Below, piece after piece: positions 47,880 to 58,680 of a stretch of DNA of 64,000 nucleotides. Position numbers and translations under genes: made by a program. Position 1 is the stretch's first letter; each line of letters starts with the position of its first letter. The notes beneath the pieces are model-generated. The model had not been told where the DNA came from, did no database searches, and was given only the letters and a program-made list of their open reading frames with translations. Source of the DNA: Desmodesmus armatus (taxonomy: Eukaryota > Chlorophyta > Chlorophyceae > Sphaeropleales > Scenedesmaceae); assembly GCA_007449985.2 (NCBI GenBank), contig VIIQ02000555.1, positions 248,001-312,000 on the forward strand. Reading direction: 5' to 3'.

Positions 47880-50800
47880 ATGAATCACCCTAGCGGGCCG
47901 CGCACTGCTGTGGACGTGGACTTTTTCTTGTACCAGTTCAAGACTGAACTCTGCACATCTGTGAGTATGACATCCCGCATCACCGCCAAGGGGGCTGCTG
48001 CTGCGTGATCGTCAACCGAAAGCTAACATTGGGCGCCCATCACTGTGCAGACCCGGCAGCACGAGTGGAAGTCTTGTCCTTGCTTTCACGTTGGTTCTTG
48101 TGGTGTCGAGAAAGGTAGGGAGTGCTGCATTTGGGTATGAGTCATCATGTCAAGCAACTCAATGCATTCACACACACAAGGGCCGTAACGTCGTGTTTGT
48201 GCAATGCAGCACGCAGGCGTGACCCTCGTAAGCACAACTACGAGTCTACAAGCTGCTCGGAATTTCAGCAGGTATGTGAGTCACTGGTCCCGGGCGATGA
48301 GTCACTGGGCTAAATGCAGCTGGCTGAGCTGTGTGGCTGCTGTTGATGGTACAACGGGCATGTAAATGAATGCCTGTGAAGCTTGGCACTGTCTCTTGGC
48401 CACACACGTGTAAGCTGGGTCAGTCTGCGGGCTGTGCACAGCAGCAGGACAAGGCCACAGCCATCCTCCAGTGTACAGGCGCCCGCAAAACAACCTCCAC
48501 AATACACCACATACCAAATCATGTGCAAGATACTTGAATATATTGTAGTTGTTCTTTTGTTGTGGCACTATTGCTTGTTCTGACCGTTGACATGAAGCAC
48601 AGCTGTTGACGCTGTACAATGCAATGCTGCTGCAACTTCACATTACTAACAACACTTCAGTCACCAGTGTCATAATATAGCCACCATCATCATCACAACC
48701 GAGGTACCACCCTCAGACAGTCATCCGATGACTGGCTGTTGGGGTGAGTAGACCACACGTAAGCGTCAAGATAAGTCCCTGCAACTTGCACTGCCCAATG
48801 GTACCACGAAGGGAGTGCTGCCACCACTCTGCCACCACAGGAGGCCCTCAAGCTTGCAGCTGCACTTATCGGCTAGCTACTGGCAGTGTGGCTTGGCTAG
48901 AGTGGTGTGCAGCTGCAGCTGGGAACATGGGAGGCATGGGCCAAACGGTATGGCGCGTTTGCGCACAGCGCATTGTCCTGGACAAAATCATGCAAGGCTA
49001 CCCCCAGGGGACTATTCAGACCAATCGAACTACCCACAGGTTCCACGGGTGCTTGAGTTGACACGCATCTGACAGTTGTGCTGCTTCTGCCCTGCTGTTG
49101 GCCACAGACGGGAGCCTGCCCCAATGGGGATGCATGCCCACTTGCGCACGGGGTAAGCAGCTCAGCCGGTACTGCTTGCTGGCAGCAAAGCGTTACCAAT
49201 CATTTCACATGCTCACAGCAACCTTCAGTGGGACATGCTGCGCCACATGCAACATCAGCAGGCTTAGGTTGCAGCAAGCCCTGTCAGACAGAGGCTGTGT
49301 TTCAGACATGCATTCGCCCTTGATAGCATCCAGCTGGCCCTGCAAGCCACTGCAAGTACTTTCAGTGGCAGTGTCCCAAGTGCGATTACTGTCTATGCCA
49401 TGCCTCCCCTGTGTGAAAACACTGCAGGTGTTTGAGACGTGGCTGCACCCCACCAAGTTCTGCACCGTGATGTGCACTGACGGCCCAGCCTGCCGGCGCA
49501 AGGTCTGCTGGTTCGCCCACTCGCCCAGCGAACTCAGGGCACCCACACCCGCGCCCGCAGCAGCAGCAGCAGCGCGCATGCAGCCTGCACAGGCAGCAGG
49601 TGCAGCAGGGCTGCCGGCGGCTGGTCTGCAGCGGCAACTGCCGGCGGGGCCATTCTATGCATCTAATGCACGTGCGGCAGGCTATGAGGCGTGTGCCAGG
49701 CCCTCTGTGCTGTGTGACTGGGCCCCTGCAAGCTCCTGCTCAGCTGGCAGCAGCCCCCTCAGCAGCCCCACGTCCGCCTCCTCCACACAGGGAGCAGGAG
49801 ACACTGCCAGCACTGCGGGCAGTTGCAGCAGCTCCAGCACAGTGCGCAGCAGCACCTGCTTGCGCAGCCACACCAGCTGCAGCCCCCGTGTTGCCATGCC
49901 AGGGTCCGAAAGCACGCTGCCGCCGCCGCTGCGGCACCCATGCACGGCTTACGTGAACCAGCACAGCCAGGTGGCTGCCAGCAGCACAAGCATGCTGCCG
50001 CTGCAGCAGCACTATGGAGTGTCAGGGCCATATGGCAGTCCGATCGCGATGTCAGCTGCAGTGCAGCCACCCGGCGCGTACAGCAGGCACATGCCACCTG
50101 CCCTGTCTGGCACCGCTGCGTTACCCTCTGACAGCTTGCTGCAGCATTTGCAGCAGCTGCAACTGCAGCATGACACAGTGTCAGTGCTGCAGAGTCCCCT
50201 GCAGGGCAGCTCGGTCTGGCGCAGCATGGGCAGCAGCAGTGCGGCTGCAGTGCCTGCCAGCATCATGCCGATGCTACCTCACACAAGTTGTAGCGGTGCA
50301 CTGCTTGACTGCGGCAGCCTGGCGCCCCTGTCTGGCCTGCTGGGCAGCTTGGAGGAGCAAGCAGTGCGGGCACAGCTGCAGGCCGACAACGCACGGGCTG
50401 CTGCCGCTGCCGCCACCAACAACCTGGCAGCCATGCTGGCAGCACTGGGGGTCCTGCCCGGCATGCAGGCCGCTGGCAGGCCCCTGCCGCACTGCTGCAG
50501 CAGCAGCAGGCACTGCCCTTCTAGTCTGTTGATTGATGGCTGCAGTGGGTGTGTCTCACTTGAGAACCAGCGGTGCACCTACAGGTCATGTGATGGTACA
50601 GAGGTGTGGTTGTTTGGGATTGGGGCCCATGCAGCAGCTTTGCTGCATACTTGCTTGCAGAGTCATGCTGTGCTGCCTTCACGCGACTTGTTCTCCGTGT
50701 TGTTGTGGGCTGCCGCCAAAGGGTGTCGTTCACAGCATGTTTTCAGCAGGGTTCTGCCGTCAGGCTTGTGTTTTTTGGCTGCACCTGAGCACTGCATGCT

Positions 50801-51050
50801 TGGCCAGTCTGAGAGGTGTAAAATCAGCGTTCGTGTATTGTGCCAACCAGCCTTTGTATGCTGGGTTGGCCTTGAAGTACTCTTAAGTCCAGCAGCCTGG
50901 GCGTCATGTATTGATTGTGTGAATGTCCCAGTGCATAGGACATTGCTGGCTGGCCCCGCTGCTTGGCGCCGTCCACTTCAAGTTCCCCACTTCCGGCATC
51001 AACAGCACTTGAGGGCCAGTGCAGCTGGTAAAGAGCACACTTGCTCTTGA
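47880..51050 (+). CDS. RR-type tandem CCCH zinc-finger protein B, with frameshifted C terminus
   Basis: Paralog of gene A. Five exons (47880-47960, 48051-48114, 48210-48271, 49108-49152, 49428-51050) encode about 624 residues. The RR region (ELCTSTRQHEWKSCPCFH, ARRRDPRKHNYEST) and both fingers, C-x8-C-x5-C-x3-H and C-x5-C-x4-C-x3-H, are intact, and VFETWLHPTKFCTVMC is identical to A. The gene has one more intron than A, within the RR region. The C-terminal helix segment LAPLSGLLGSLEEQAV to LGVLPGMQAAG matches A, but just after it (about 50475-50490) the sequence is one base shorter than A. In A's frame, B would stop at 50522-50524 after ALPF; in the observed frame it runs on for about 187 residues with no resemblance to A. 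The tail is either a derived extension or a sequencing error. It lacks the RRxS array. Confidence 0.85.
48269..48440. repeat. 172-bp duplicated non-coding segment, copy 2 (start of intron 3 of gene B)
   Basis: The same gap-free 172-bp segment as at 40843-41014. The first three bases are the last bases of exon 3; the rest is intron 3, which is unusually long at 836 bp. Confidence 0.85.
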
Positions 51051-54010
51051 GATGTTGCTCACTCCTTTGAATGTCAGTCCTGGCTGTAAGTTGGCATGTC
51101 TGAAAAGCCAGCAATGGCTGCCCCCTGTCCTGTTGTTTGTGTTGCCAGAACTTGCAGTGAGTGCGCCTAGCGCTGTCCACCTGGCTGCCAGCTGTGTCAC
51201 TCACTCCCTGTGTTGGCAGCTCAGGCTCAGCTTGTGGTAGAACTTGTCTGTAGCCGTTGTTGGTGCTGGTTGAAGATTTTCCAGAGCCTTGCCAGCTTGA
51301 TTGAGTGGAGGCTTCTGAGGCCAAGCTGTGTGCCCAAGGGCACGATTTCACGCGGGGAGGGTTGGAGTGGCCTATCAAGAGGTATGCTCTGCATGGCACA
51401 CTTAAATGTATGGTTGTATGGGTTTTGAACAGGCCACGGATTGCACATGGTGTGGCATCTGCCGCCGATGTGGGGTGGTGCACTTGAGTTCTTTCTTGAT
51501 TGCACAGCCGCTCTGTCTGATTGTCTTCCTGCACCGTGCAGCACCTGGCATGACAAGTGGGCATTTTTGTTCTGGTGATTGCAACAAGCTGTCTTGTTGT
51601 GCTGTTCTGTTCTGTTCTTTATGACTGGTGTGCACCGTTTGAAGTGCTGGTGGCCGCCCGGCTTCTGGCATGTGCCACAGTGCATTTGCCGTCTGTGTAG
51701 GCATGCCTGGAAACGAGGCTGGAGCGAGAAGTAATTGGCCGTTGCCGCCAGCTGCTTGGCTGCTGTTGTTTTTTGCTGGCTGAGCTGCAGACGCTGTGGG
51801 CTGCCTGGCAAGCAGCCAGGGTTGGGGCCGAACGGCAGTTTGGTCAGGCACGCAGTGTTCCCATAGTATGATAGCCCGCCATATGGCGATGCATTGGGGC
51901 CACAGCGCTCGCGCCGCGCTGTGGTGCCTTCTGCCTTTTTACATGTCTTGGCCATACCGGATGATCCTTATGGTGGCTTGCAGGGAGAGGGATTGCTTGA
52001 GAGTTGCTTGGTGCACAGGCGATGTTTGGTCAGGCAGTGCATGCATGCCACGGTGGCAGGATAGGGGAAAGCAGTTTGACCCAAATGGTCAGCAATGGTT
52101 GCTGAGATATCGTATCGATGGAGATGTCTCTATGTACAGTAACACACCCGGTGCCAGGATCTGGCTGGAAGTGGGTTCCAGCTAGACTTCTCCGCGCGCC
52201 TGCACAAATTGAGTGCAGTAACTTATGAAGGATGCACATAACTGCGGTACCAAGATCCAGCTGGCTTGTACAAATACATCCTCATCCACAGTACATCCTT
52301 GTTGTCCACACACGGTGTGCACATAATGCATAATGGCTGAGCGACGTCTGACACTGCCCAGACAACCAGGCTTTGCAAAAGACCAACGAGCTGACAGCTA
52401 GCACGAAGTAGGACAGCACACAACCAGCAAATACACACCAGCCTGTGCTCTTCCTGCATGTTCTACGGCGGTGCACTACACCGGGCACATACCAGCTGTT
52501 GCATTCCAGCATTCAGACGGCCAGCAGCACCAGGCAAGTACAACTCGCTGCACAATGTAGGGTGCCGATCCCCATTGTCTGGCCGGTTGATCTACAGTTG
52601 CGTGTGCTTGGCCATCCCAAAGCTGTAGTACACGGAGGAGGTGTATGTGCGCAACCACCCTGCAACTTTGGTCCAGGTGCTGGGCCAAGAGGTTTACCTG
52701 GCTCCCTGATCAGCGAGCCGGGCATCTCCAGGAAGAGAATGGGCCGGGAAATTCCACAGGGCCGGGTGAGGTCATCTTCGGCCCATGAATAGAAAGGCTT
52801 GCAAAGCACCTTCTTTCTGTAGGTTTGGCCATATATTGAGCCTTCCGTATCCACAAATGATACATTGGATGTGCCGCAACAAACGTACACTCACACCTCG
52901 GTTTAAGGAACGTCGGTTTAAGGAAGACAGGTGGTTTAAGGAAGTTTTTGCTGTTCCCCGGTGTTGGTTCAGTGCAAAACGGCCTCTGTTTAGGGAACTC
53001 GATATAAGGCATAAGGAACCTCAAAACCCTTCCCTGCAAGGGCAGTTCCTTAAACTGAGAGCAGCTGCAGCAGCAGATGACACCCCAATTGTCCTCTTGA
53101 CCGTGTCAGCAGCCTGTCTGAAGCCAGGAGTATGCAGCACAGCGGGTGCACTTCCTGTCAGCCAACCCACACCACCCCTCTAACAGCACAGTGTGCAGGG
53201 TCACCAGGCTGGCTGGCAGTCTCCAGGGCACTGTCATCAGCTGTCACAAGGCAGCACAGGGTAAAATAAGGCAATTTTTGGTGCCTACATGGCAGATATG
53301 GCCAGTGACTGGCTGTAGGGAGTGTTGTTATCATAAAAGTACCCAGCAGCAGTGCCTGCGGCCCTCCCCAGGCTGTAATACGGCCCTGTTCAGTTTAAGG
53401 AAGATTGCGATTTAAGGAACTTTTTTCTCGGTCCCGAGGGGTTCCTTAAACCGAGGTGTGAGTGTATGCAGTGCACAGCCTCCAAGGTTGTCCCAAGCAA
53501 CCTCATGCTTTGGCTGGAAGTCTGGCTGACCAACCTTTCATGGATGGAAGTATCAGAGGCTCATATGAAAGGTTAGACACATACTGACAGTGATGGGCGC
53601 TGTTTCCTACCACCTGGTACCTGGTACTTCTGCCGTGCCATCATTGCATGGCAGCTCTAAAAACAACCCCTTGGCACACATGCCTCGACGGAAAGTGCAT
53701 AGAGTGCCACACACCTTTTTGGCATCCGAGCCCGACAAGTAGATCCAAATGGCATGCTAGCCATGTTCATGTCGGTGGTGTTCAAATGAGGCCTGCCAAA
53801 GTCGCCATAGCTGTTGCTTGATACTTGGCAAACTAGAAATCCAGCGTCGTAAGGACGTCAACCATCCCTTTGCCCCTCCTCGTCACCACCAGGGTTGAAG
53901 GGTTTTGCGTCAATCTTTTTGCCTAGATCTGGCTGTGCCAAGCGCTGTGAAGGTGAGCTCTTTCAAAAGCATCCAAGCAGCTTATCCAATCCAGCTGCCC
54001 AGCCTCAACC
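51051..54010. other. intergenic region containing a MITE
   Basis: Between zinc-finger gene B and the light-harvesting gene I see no supported exon. It holds the 577-bp inverted-repeat element at 52888-53464 and, at its right end, the promoter and 5' UTR of the light-harvesting gene. Confidence 0.55.
52888..53464. mobile_element. non-autonomous pogo/Tc1-like DNA transposon (MITE)
   Basis: The ends are perfect 24-bp terminal inverted repeats: CACTCACACCTCGGTTTAAG plus GAAC at 52888-52911 and its reverse complement at 53441-53464. Each end is flanked by TA (52886-52887 and 53465-53466), the target duplication of Tc1/mariner/pogo elements. Extra copies of the GTTTAAGGAA motif lie just inside both ends (near 52915, 52932, 53394 and 53411), as subterminal transposase sites often do. 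No transposase frame is present in the 577 bp, so it must depend on a partner elsewhere. The perfect ends suggest recent activity. Confidence 0.85.
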
Positions 54011-56396
54011 ATGGCCAGTCTGCTGAAGAGCTCCTCCTCCTGTGCTGGTGCCCGGGCAGCACGCAGCTCACGCTCCCGCGTGGGTGCACGCGTTGTGTGT
54101 GCAGCAGCTCGTCCCACATGGCTGCCTAACCTGACCCCACCCAGGCACCTGGATGGCAGCCTTGCAGGCGACTTCGGTGCGATCCCTGGTCGCTCTTTGC
54201 AGCAATCAGCCCGGTAACATAGCAAGAACGTACAGCTGATTACTGGGTTGATGATGTTGCGCAGGCTTTGACCCTCTGGGCCTGGGTGCTGACCCTGCTC
54301 GCCTCAAGTGGTGAGCTGCAGCTGGGGGTAGTGAGGGCGTCATGGGGACAAGAGCAGGGTTGGATGTTGGTAGCAGACTATCGCTGGGGGGATGAAAGGG
54401 GGTGGAGCACAGCTGCATCAACTTTCCAGCATCAGGCAGGATCAGCAGACTGGAGCAGCTGACTGGATAATCGATGCTGCAGGTATGCAGCACTGGCGCG
54501 GTGATGAGTCAGCGGATCAGCTTCAGCAAGCTTGTGGAAGTGTGAGAAGTGGGCAGCTGTGCATGATCTGCTGTATGGATGGTCCTTTCCGTGCAGGTAT
54601 GCTGAGGCTGAGAAGACCAACGGTCGCTGGGCAATGATGGCAGTTGCAGGCATCCTGGGCCAGGAGCTGCTGGGCGTCACCCCAGAGTGGTGGAACGCAG
54701 GCGCCAAGGACTATGGTGTCCCCATGGCTCCCCTCACCGCCATGGAGTTCCTGGTGAGCAGCACAGCAGGGAGCGACTGGGTGGAACTGGCAGCCTCAGT
54801 TTGCTTGCAGCTGCTTTGTTCGATGCAACAGAATGGTGCACTCTGTCTCTGGAGGCAGCATGCAGCTGCAGTCCACATGAGAACATCGGCACACCCATGG
54901 TAGGGGCTACCTGGCCCATCATATGGCAGGCAGGCAGTGCATGCACCAGGCAGGCAAGGCCCTCCCCAGCAGTCTGCAGCTGCAGGCAAACGCCCTCGAG
55001 CGTGGGGCAGCTGGTCAGCAGCTCACCAACATGGGATGGCAGGGTCGGATGCGTTGGCAGTCAAGCTGGGCGGGGCTGGCTGCTGGCGGTCAGCAGCGCC
55101 TGGGGCTCGCCGTAGTTGAGCTCAGCAGCAGGTTGTTGGTCAACAACAGCAGTGGCCAGCAGTCGACTTGTGCTGCAAATGGCGGGCGGAGCCTGACGTC
55201 GGGCAGGTTCTTTGGGATGCAGCATGCCAACCTGTCGCTCAGCTGCCCGTGTGCTGGACGGCGTGCACAGCTGGTGGGTGGCAGATCGCCATGGCAATTA
55301 TGGCAACTGCTGAGCTGTGCGTGGTGCTGTGTTGTGTTGTGTGCAGATCATGGGCTTCCTGGAGACCAAGCGCTACCAGGGCTTCAAGGAGACCGGCTCA
55401 GTGAGTACCAGCAGGCAGGGCAGGCACTCACACCCAACAATCAGACAACTTGGCACTGTGGTGCAACAGGCAACTGGCACCCCATGGTGCTGCAGTTGGC
55501 ACTCCACTGGGTTTCAAACAGGCAGCCACACTGCTGTCATGTTGCAGCGGCACCAGTGCACCCACCGTCTTGCTAGCTGTGGCCAGCACGTGACTGACAA
55601 CCTCCACGTGCTTGCTGTTCTGTGCAGTCTGGTCTCATCAACCAGTTCCCCTTCGACCCTGCGGGCATGAACAGCAAGGAGATGGCAGTCAAGGAGCTGA
55701 AGAACGGCCGCCTGGCTATGGTGAGCAGGGACGCGCGGTGCAAAAGGGGGTGCAGCAGGGGAGGGGGGGTGCAGGTCGGCTGTGCTGGTGCTGGAGGACT
55801 GCACAGCAGCACCTGGCAGCAGAGCAGTGGTTGGTGGGGTGGTGTAGGTCATGCGGCCTGCGCATGACGGGTAGCTTGCAGGTGCTAAATGTGTGAATCT
55901 CATGGTTGCGTACATTGTGTGGGTGAACATGTGTGCAATGGCCACACATCATCTTGGTTGCTCATAAACTTGCGTTGTGCAGTGGCATCTGCACCTGGTG
56001 TCTGGGCTGCAGCTGCAGCTGACTCTGTGTCTCTCTGCCTGTTTGTTTTTTTGCAGGTTGCTTTCATCGGCTTCGCTGTGCAGGCCCTGGCCAGCCGCAC
56101 CCAGCCCATTGAGGGTCTGGCCAAGCACCTCAGCAACCCCGGCTACAACATCACCTACACCCTCACACACCTGTAAGCATACTCTGGCACAGCAGCCGTC
56201 TTGCCCTGCAACTGCATGGAGGGCTGCAAGTTACAGCCTGTGCACCTTGGGTTGCCTGCATTTTGGAATGCTCGCGTGCTGCAGCTGTTGCAGTCTCCAT
56301 GCATGCTAGGTGCACTCGTTGTTTGGGTTCAAAGCTGACTGTCCATGTGTCCTTGTGTTGCTGCTGTGCTGCAGGAATGAGGTGAACACCTACTGA
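54011..56396 (+). CDS. LHCA: light-harvesting chlorophyll a/b-binding protein, photosystem I type (Lhca-like)
   Basis: Thylakoid antenna protein. Seven exons: 54011-54176, 54265-54310, 54597-54753, 55347-55400, 55628-55720, 56057-56172, 56375-56396; 217 residues. An Ala/Arg/Ser-rich transit peptide (about 1-32) precedes RPTWLP and the DFGFDPLGLG motif typical of Lhc proteins. Helix 1 carries E76-x-x-N79-x-R81 (EKTNGRWAMM), helix 2 has E129-x-x-R132, and helix 3 E164-x-x-N167-x-R169 (ELKNGRLAM). Asn rather than His at 79 is the ligand type linked to far-red chlorophyll forms in some Lhca proteins. The start ATG sits in a good context (caaccATGgcc). The last intron begins inside the codon for Leu211: spliced, the protein ends NEVNTY; unspliced, it stops immediately after Leu211. 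I cannot assign an Lhca number from sequence alone. Confidence 0.93.
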
Positions 56397-57573
56397 AGGG
56401 TGTGATGCTGCTGCATGTGTGTGTCCCTTGAGTGTGTAGTGGTTGGCAGCGTGTTTGCTGGTGTGTTCTGTAAACGTCCACCAGGCGTTTGTACCATGGG
56501 CTGGAGTGTTTCTGCTAGGTAGCTGCGCTTGTAACAAATCTCATGACATGGGGGTCTTGGCTGGTGTGTGCTGATGGGGTGCTGCACCGCCCAGGCAAGC
56601 GTGTGTATCCTGCAGCACGTGCACATGCTTGCCACTTGGTGTGCACACCTGCTCGCTGCTAGATATACTGTCTAGACAAGAAGAGAGCAACAATGTTGCC
56701 AGACCAATGCAATTGCCAATGCAGACGGGCTGTATGGACACAGTTGTTACCTGGTCGCGGCAGCATGTGTGTCTGCTGAGAGTGCTTTTGCCTTGCCACG
56801 CACAAGGTACTGCCAGGCCGGGCAACAGGGACAAAGGATACACCGTGCAGTTAGCGCACAGCACTGCTGTTACAGCCGTTCATCTGGTCAGGATCTGTGA
56901 GTGCCAAAGTTCAGGGAGTGTGGTGGATTAGGCATGCATGGGGGGTTGGCTTGAAGGCTGTGGGTGACCTGCTGTTGCAAGATCGGGGTCCTGATGGTGT
57001 AGTGATTATCAACAGGTCAGGAGTGTGCTGGGTGACTTTGTGAACCCAGGTCACTGCAGACATGACTGAGGGGCAGGGAGGGCGTAGATGCAAAGCCTGA
57101 GGCTCAACCAAACCTCATGCCTGACAAGCATGCAACCAGGGTCATGTAGCCAATCACCCTGACCATCCTCAAGCCGTGCTGCCATCCTCAAGCCGTGCAT
57201 AGAGTTTGCCGTGGAGGGCTGTGCAAGTGTTAGCTTAGGGCCTCCCGTGCTCAGGTGGCTTCCCATATGGTTGGCTTGCAGGGCCGTGCTTGCCTGTATC
57301 CGGACACAGAACATAGAACTTCATAGCTAGGAACATAGAACCTCACAGCTACAGGTGTAATTCTGATTTGATTTGATTGGAACACAACACAGTGGATGCA
57401 CCGCTCAGCTACTCTCTGCAGAATTCCTTGGTCTGAAGTTGTGCCACTTGGTTACCAGCCAACAGTGCCATGCATGGGACATGGCGCCCGTTACACCAGG
57501 CTGCCTCAAAGATGAAAGCCGCCAGCACAAGCGCCTTGTTTGTGGAGAGCCACAGGACGCAAGGCAGGACATT
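56397..57573. other. intergenic region left of the inverted repeat
   Basis: It starts with the 3' UTR of the light-harvesting gene (TGTAA motifs near 56469 and 56530 could serve in polyadenylation). No exon was found. A short stretch at about 57122-57180 (AGCATGCAACCAGGGTC and onward) matches 61393-61450 in the same orientation, a further fragment of the local repeat family. Confidence 0.55.
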
Positions 57574-58396
57574 GGAGAGGCCCGGGAGGGCAGGGTGGAG
57601 AGCCGTAGCTTGCGTCAAAGGATTGGAGACTGCAACCAATTGGCAGAAGAGTCCTGCGGCACGGGAGGGATGGGGAGCTGGACATCGGGGAGCAAGGGCG
57701 AGAGTGTCAGCTCCGGCGCGCCTGCCACCTGCAAAACAACATGTAGATCCTTCTGAGTGGTGTCGGGGCTGCGGGCTGCCTCCAGCGTCCAGCTTGGGGG
57801 AGAATCCTGACATGGCTCCATGAAGGCCTGTGGACGGGGACGGCATGACTGAGCTGCTTTTGGCCCTACTTAGCTACGGAATTGCTGGGATTGCATTGGC
57901 AGGTTGCACAGGAAGGAAGAAGCGGGTCGGAAGCTTGGCAACAAAGCAACAGCGGACAGAATGGCATGGCTACAAAGCAACACAACAAGGCAGTGAGTAG
58001 TTGAGGATGGGAGAGAGTGTCGAAAGGGTCGAGGGTTGGCCTCTTTATGCTGTGCTAAATCCTTGGAACCCAAACCTGAGTGACATGGCATGTGAAGGTC
58101 CGCACCACTTTGATGTGCGCTTCACTGTGGGATGCCTGCGGCACGTTGAGGTTGTCCACGGCTATGCACACGGCCCCTCTGACTGACTTCAGCAGGAGGC
58201 AGGGCAGATGGCAGGGCAGATGTTGGCTCAGTGTTCCTGCCTGTGCAGCACAGGCTTCATTGCAGCCTTGTTGGGACCTATTGCACTGGGCCATACCCTC
58301 ACAGCCCCATTTCCCAAAGAGGTCATCAGCATGCATGCAGGAGGGGGTGGTCTGGGTGAACGGCGACCCCAAGGTCGCGCCCACTCGCCCAGCACA
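57574..58396. repeat. left arm of an 823-bp inverted repeat
   Basis: This arm is the reverse complement of 61691-62513. Reading both arms through, I found no mismatch and the lengths are equal. The outer border is abrupt at 57574. Inward of 58396 the similarity continues at much lower identity for about 260 bp. Frames inside the arm are open for up to about 110 residues but match no family I know. Confidence 0.9.
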
Positions 58397-58680
58397 GGAA
58401 TTACCAAGTTGGGTGGTGGTTACAGCACATGCCGCATGACATTGTGGTGGCCAACCGTTGTTGCCACGGCAGCAACCATTACGAAGCCTGCTGACTCCCC
58501 AGCACGGCCTCAGGCATAGTATGCCCAGTTCCTGCATACTATGTATGTGTCAAATTATCATCAGGCAGCACAGGCTGCGTGCAACCTGCTTCATGGTTGC
58601 ATCGGGTTTTCCCCCCTCCTTGTGAACAGGCAATTGGCAGCAAGCCTGCATTGCCTGATTCGGATTGAGCCAGACCACAG
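58397..58680. repeat. diverged inner extension of the left arm
   Basis: The reverse complement aligns with about 61430-61690: shared blocks include GCCAATTGCC, GCAGCCTG-GCTGCCTGATGAT and TTTGACACAT, and GAACTGGGCA. Identity is clearly lower than in the arm. A short Cys/His-containing frame here vaguely resembles the C-terminal region of algal LINE elements, but it is broken by stops. Confidence 0.6.
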
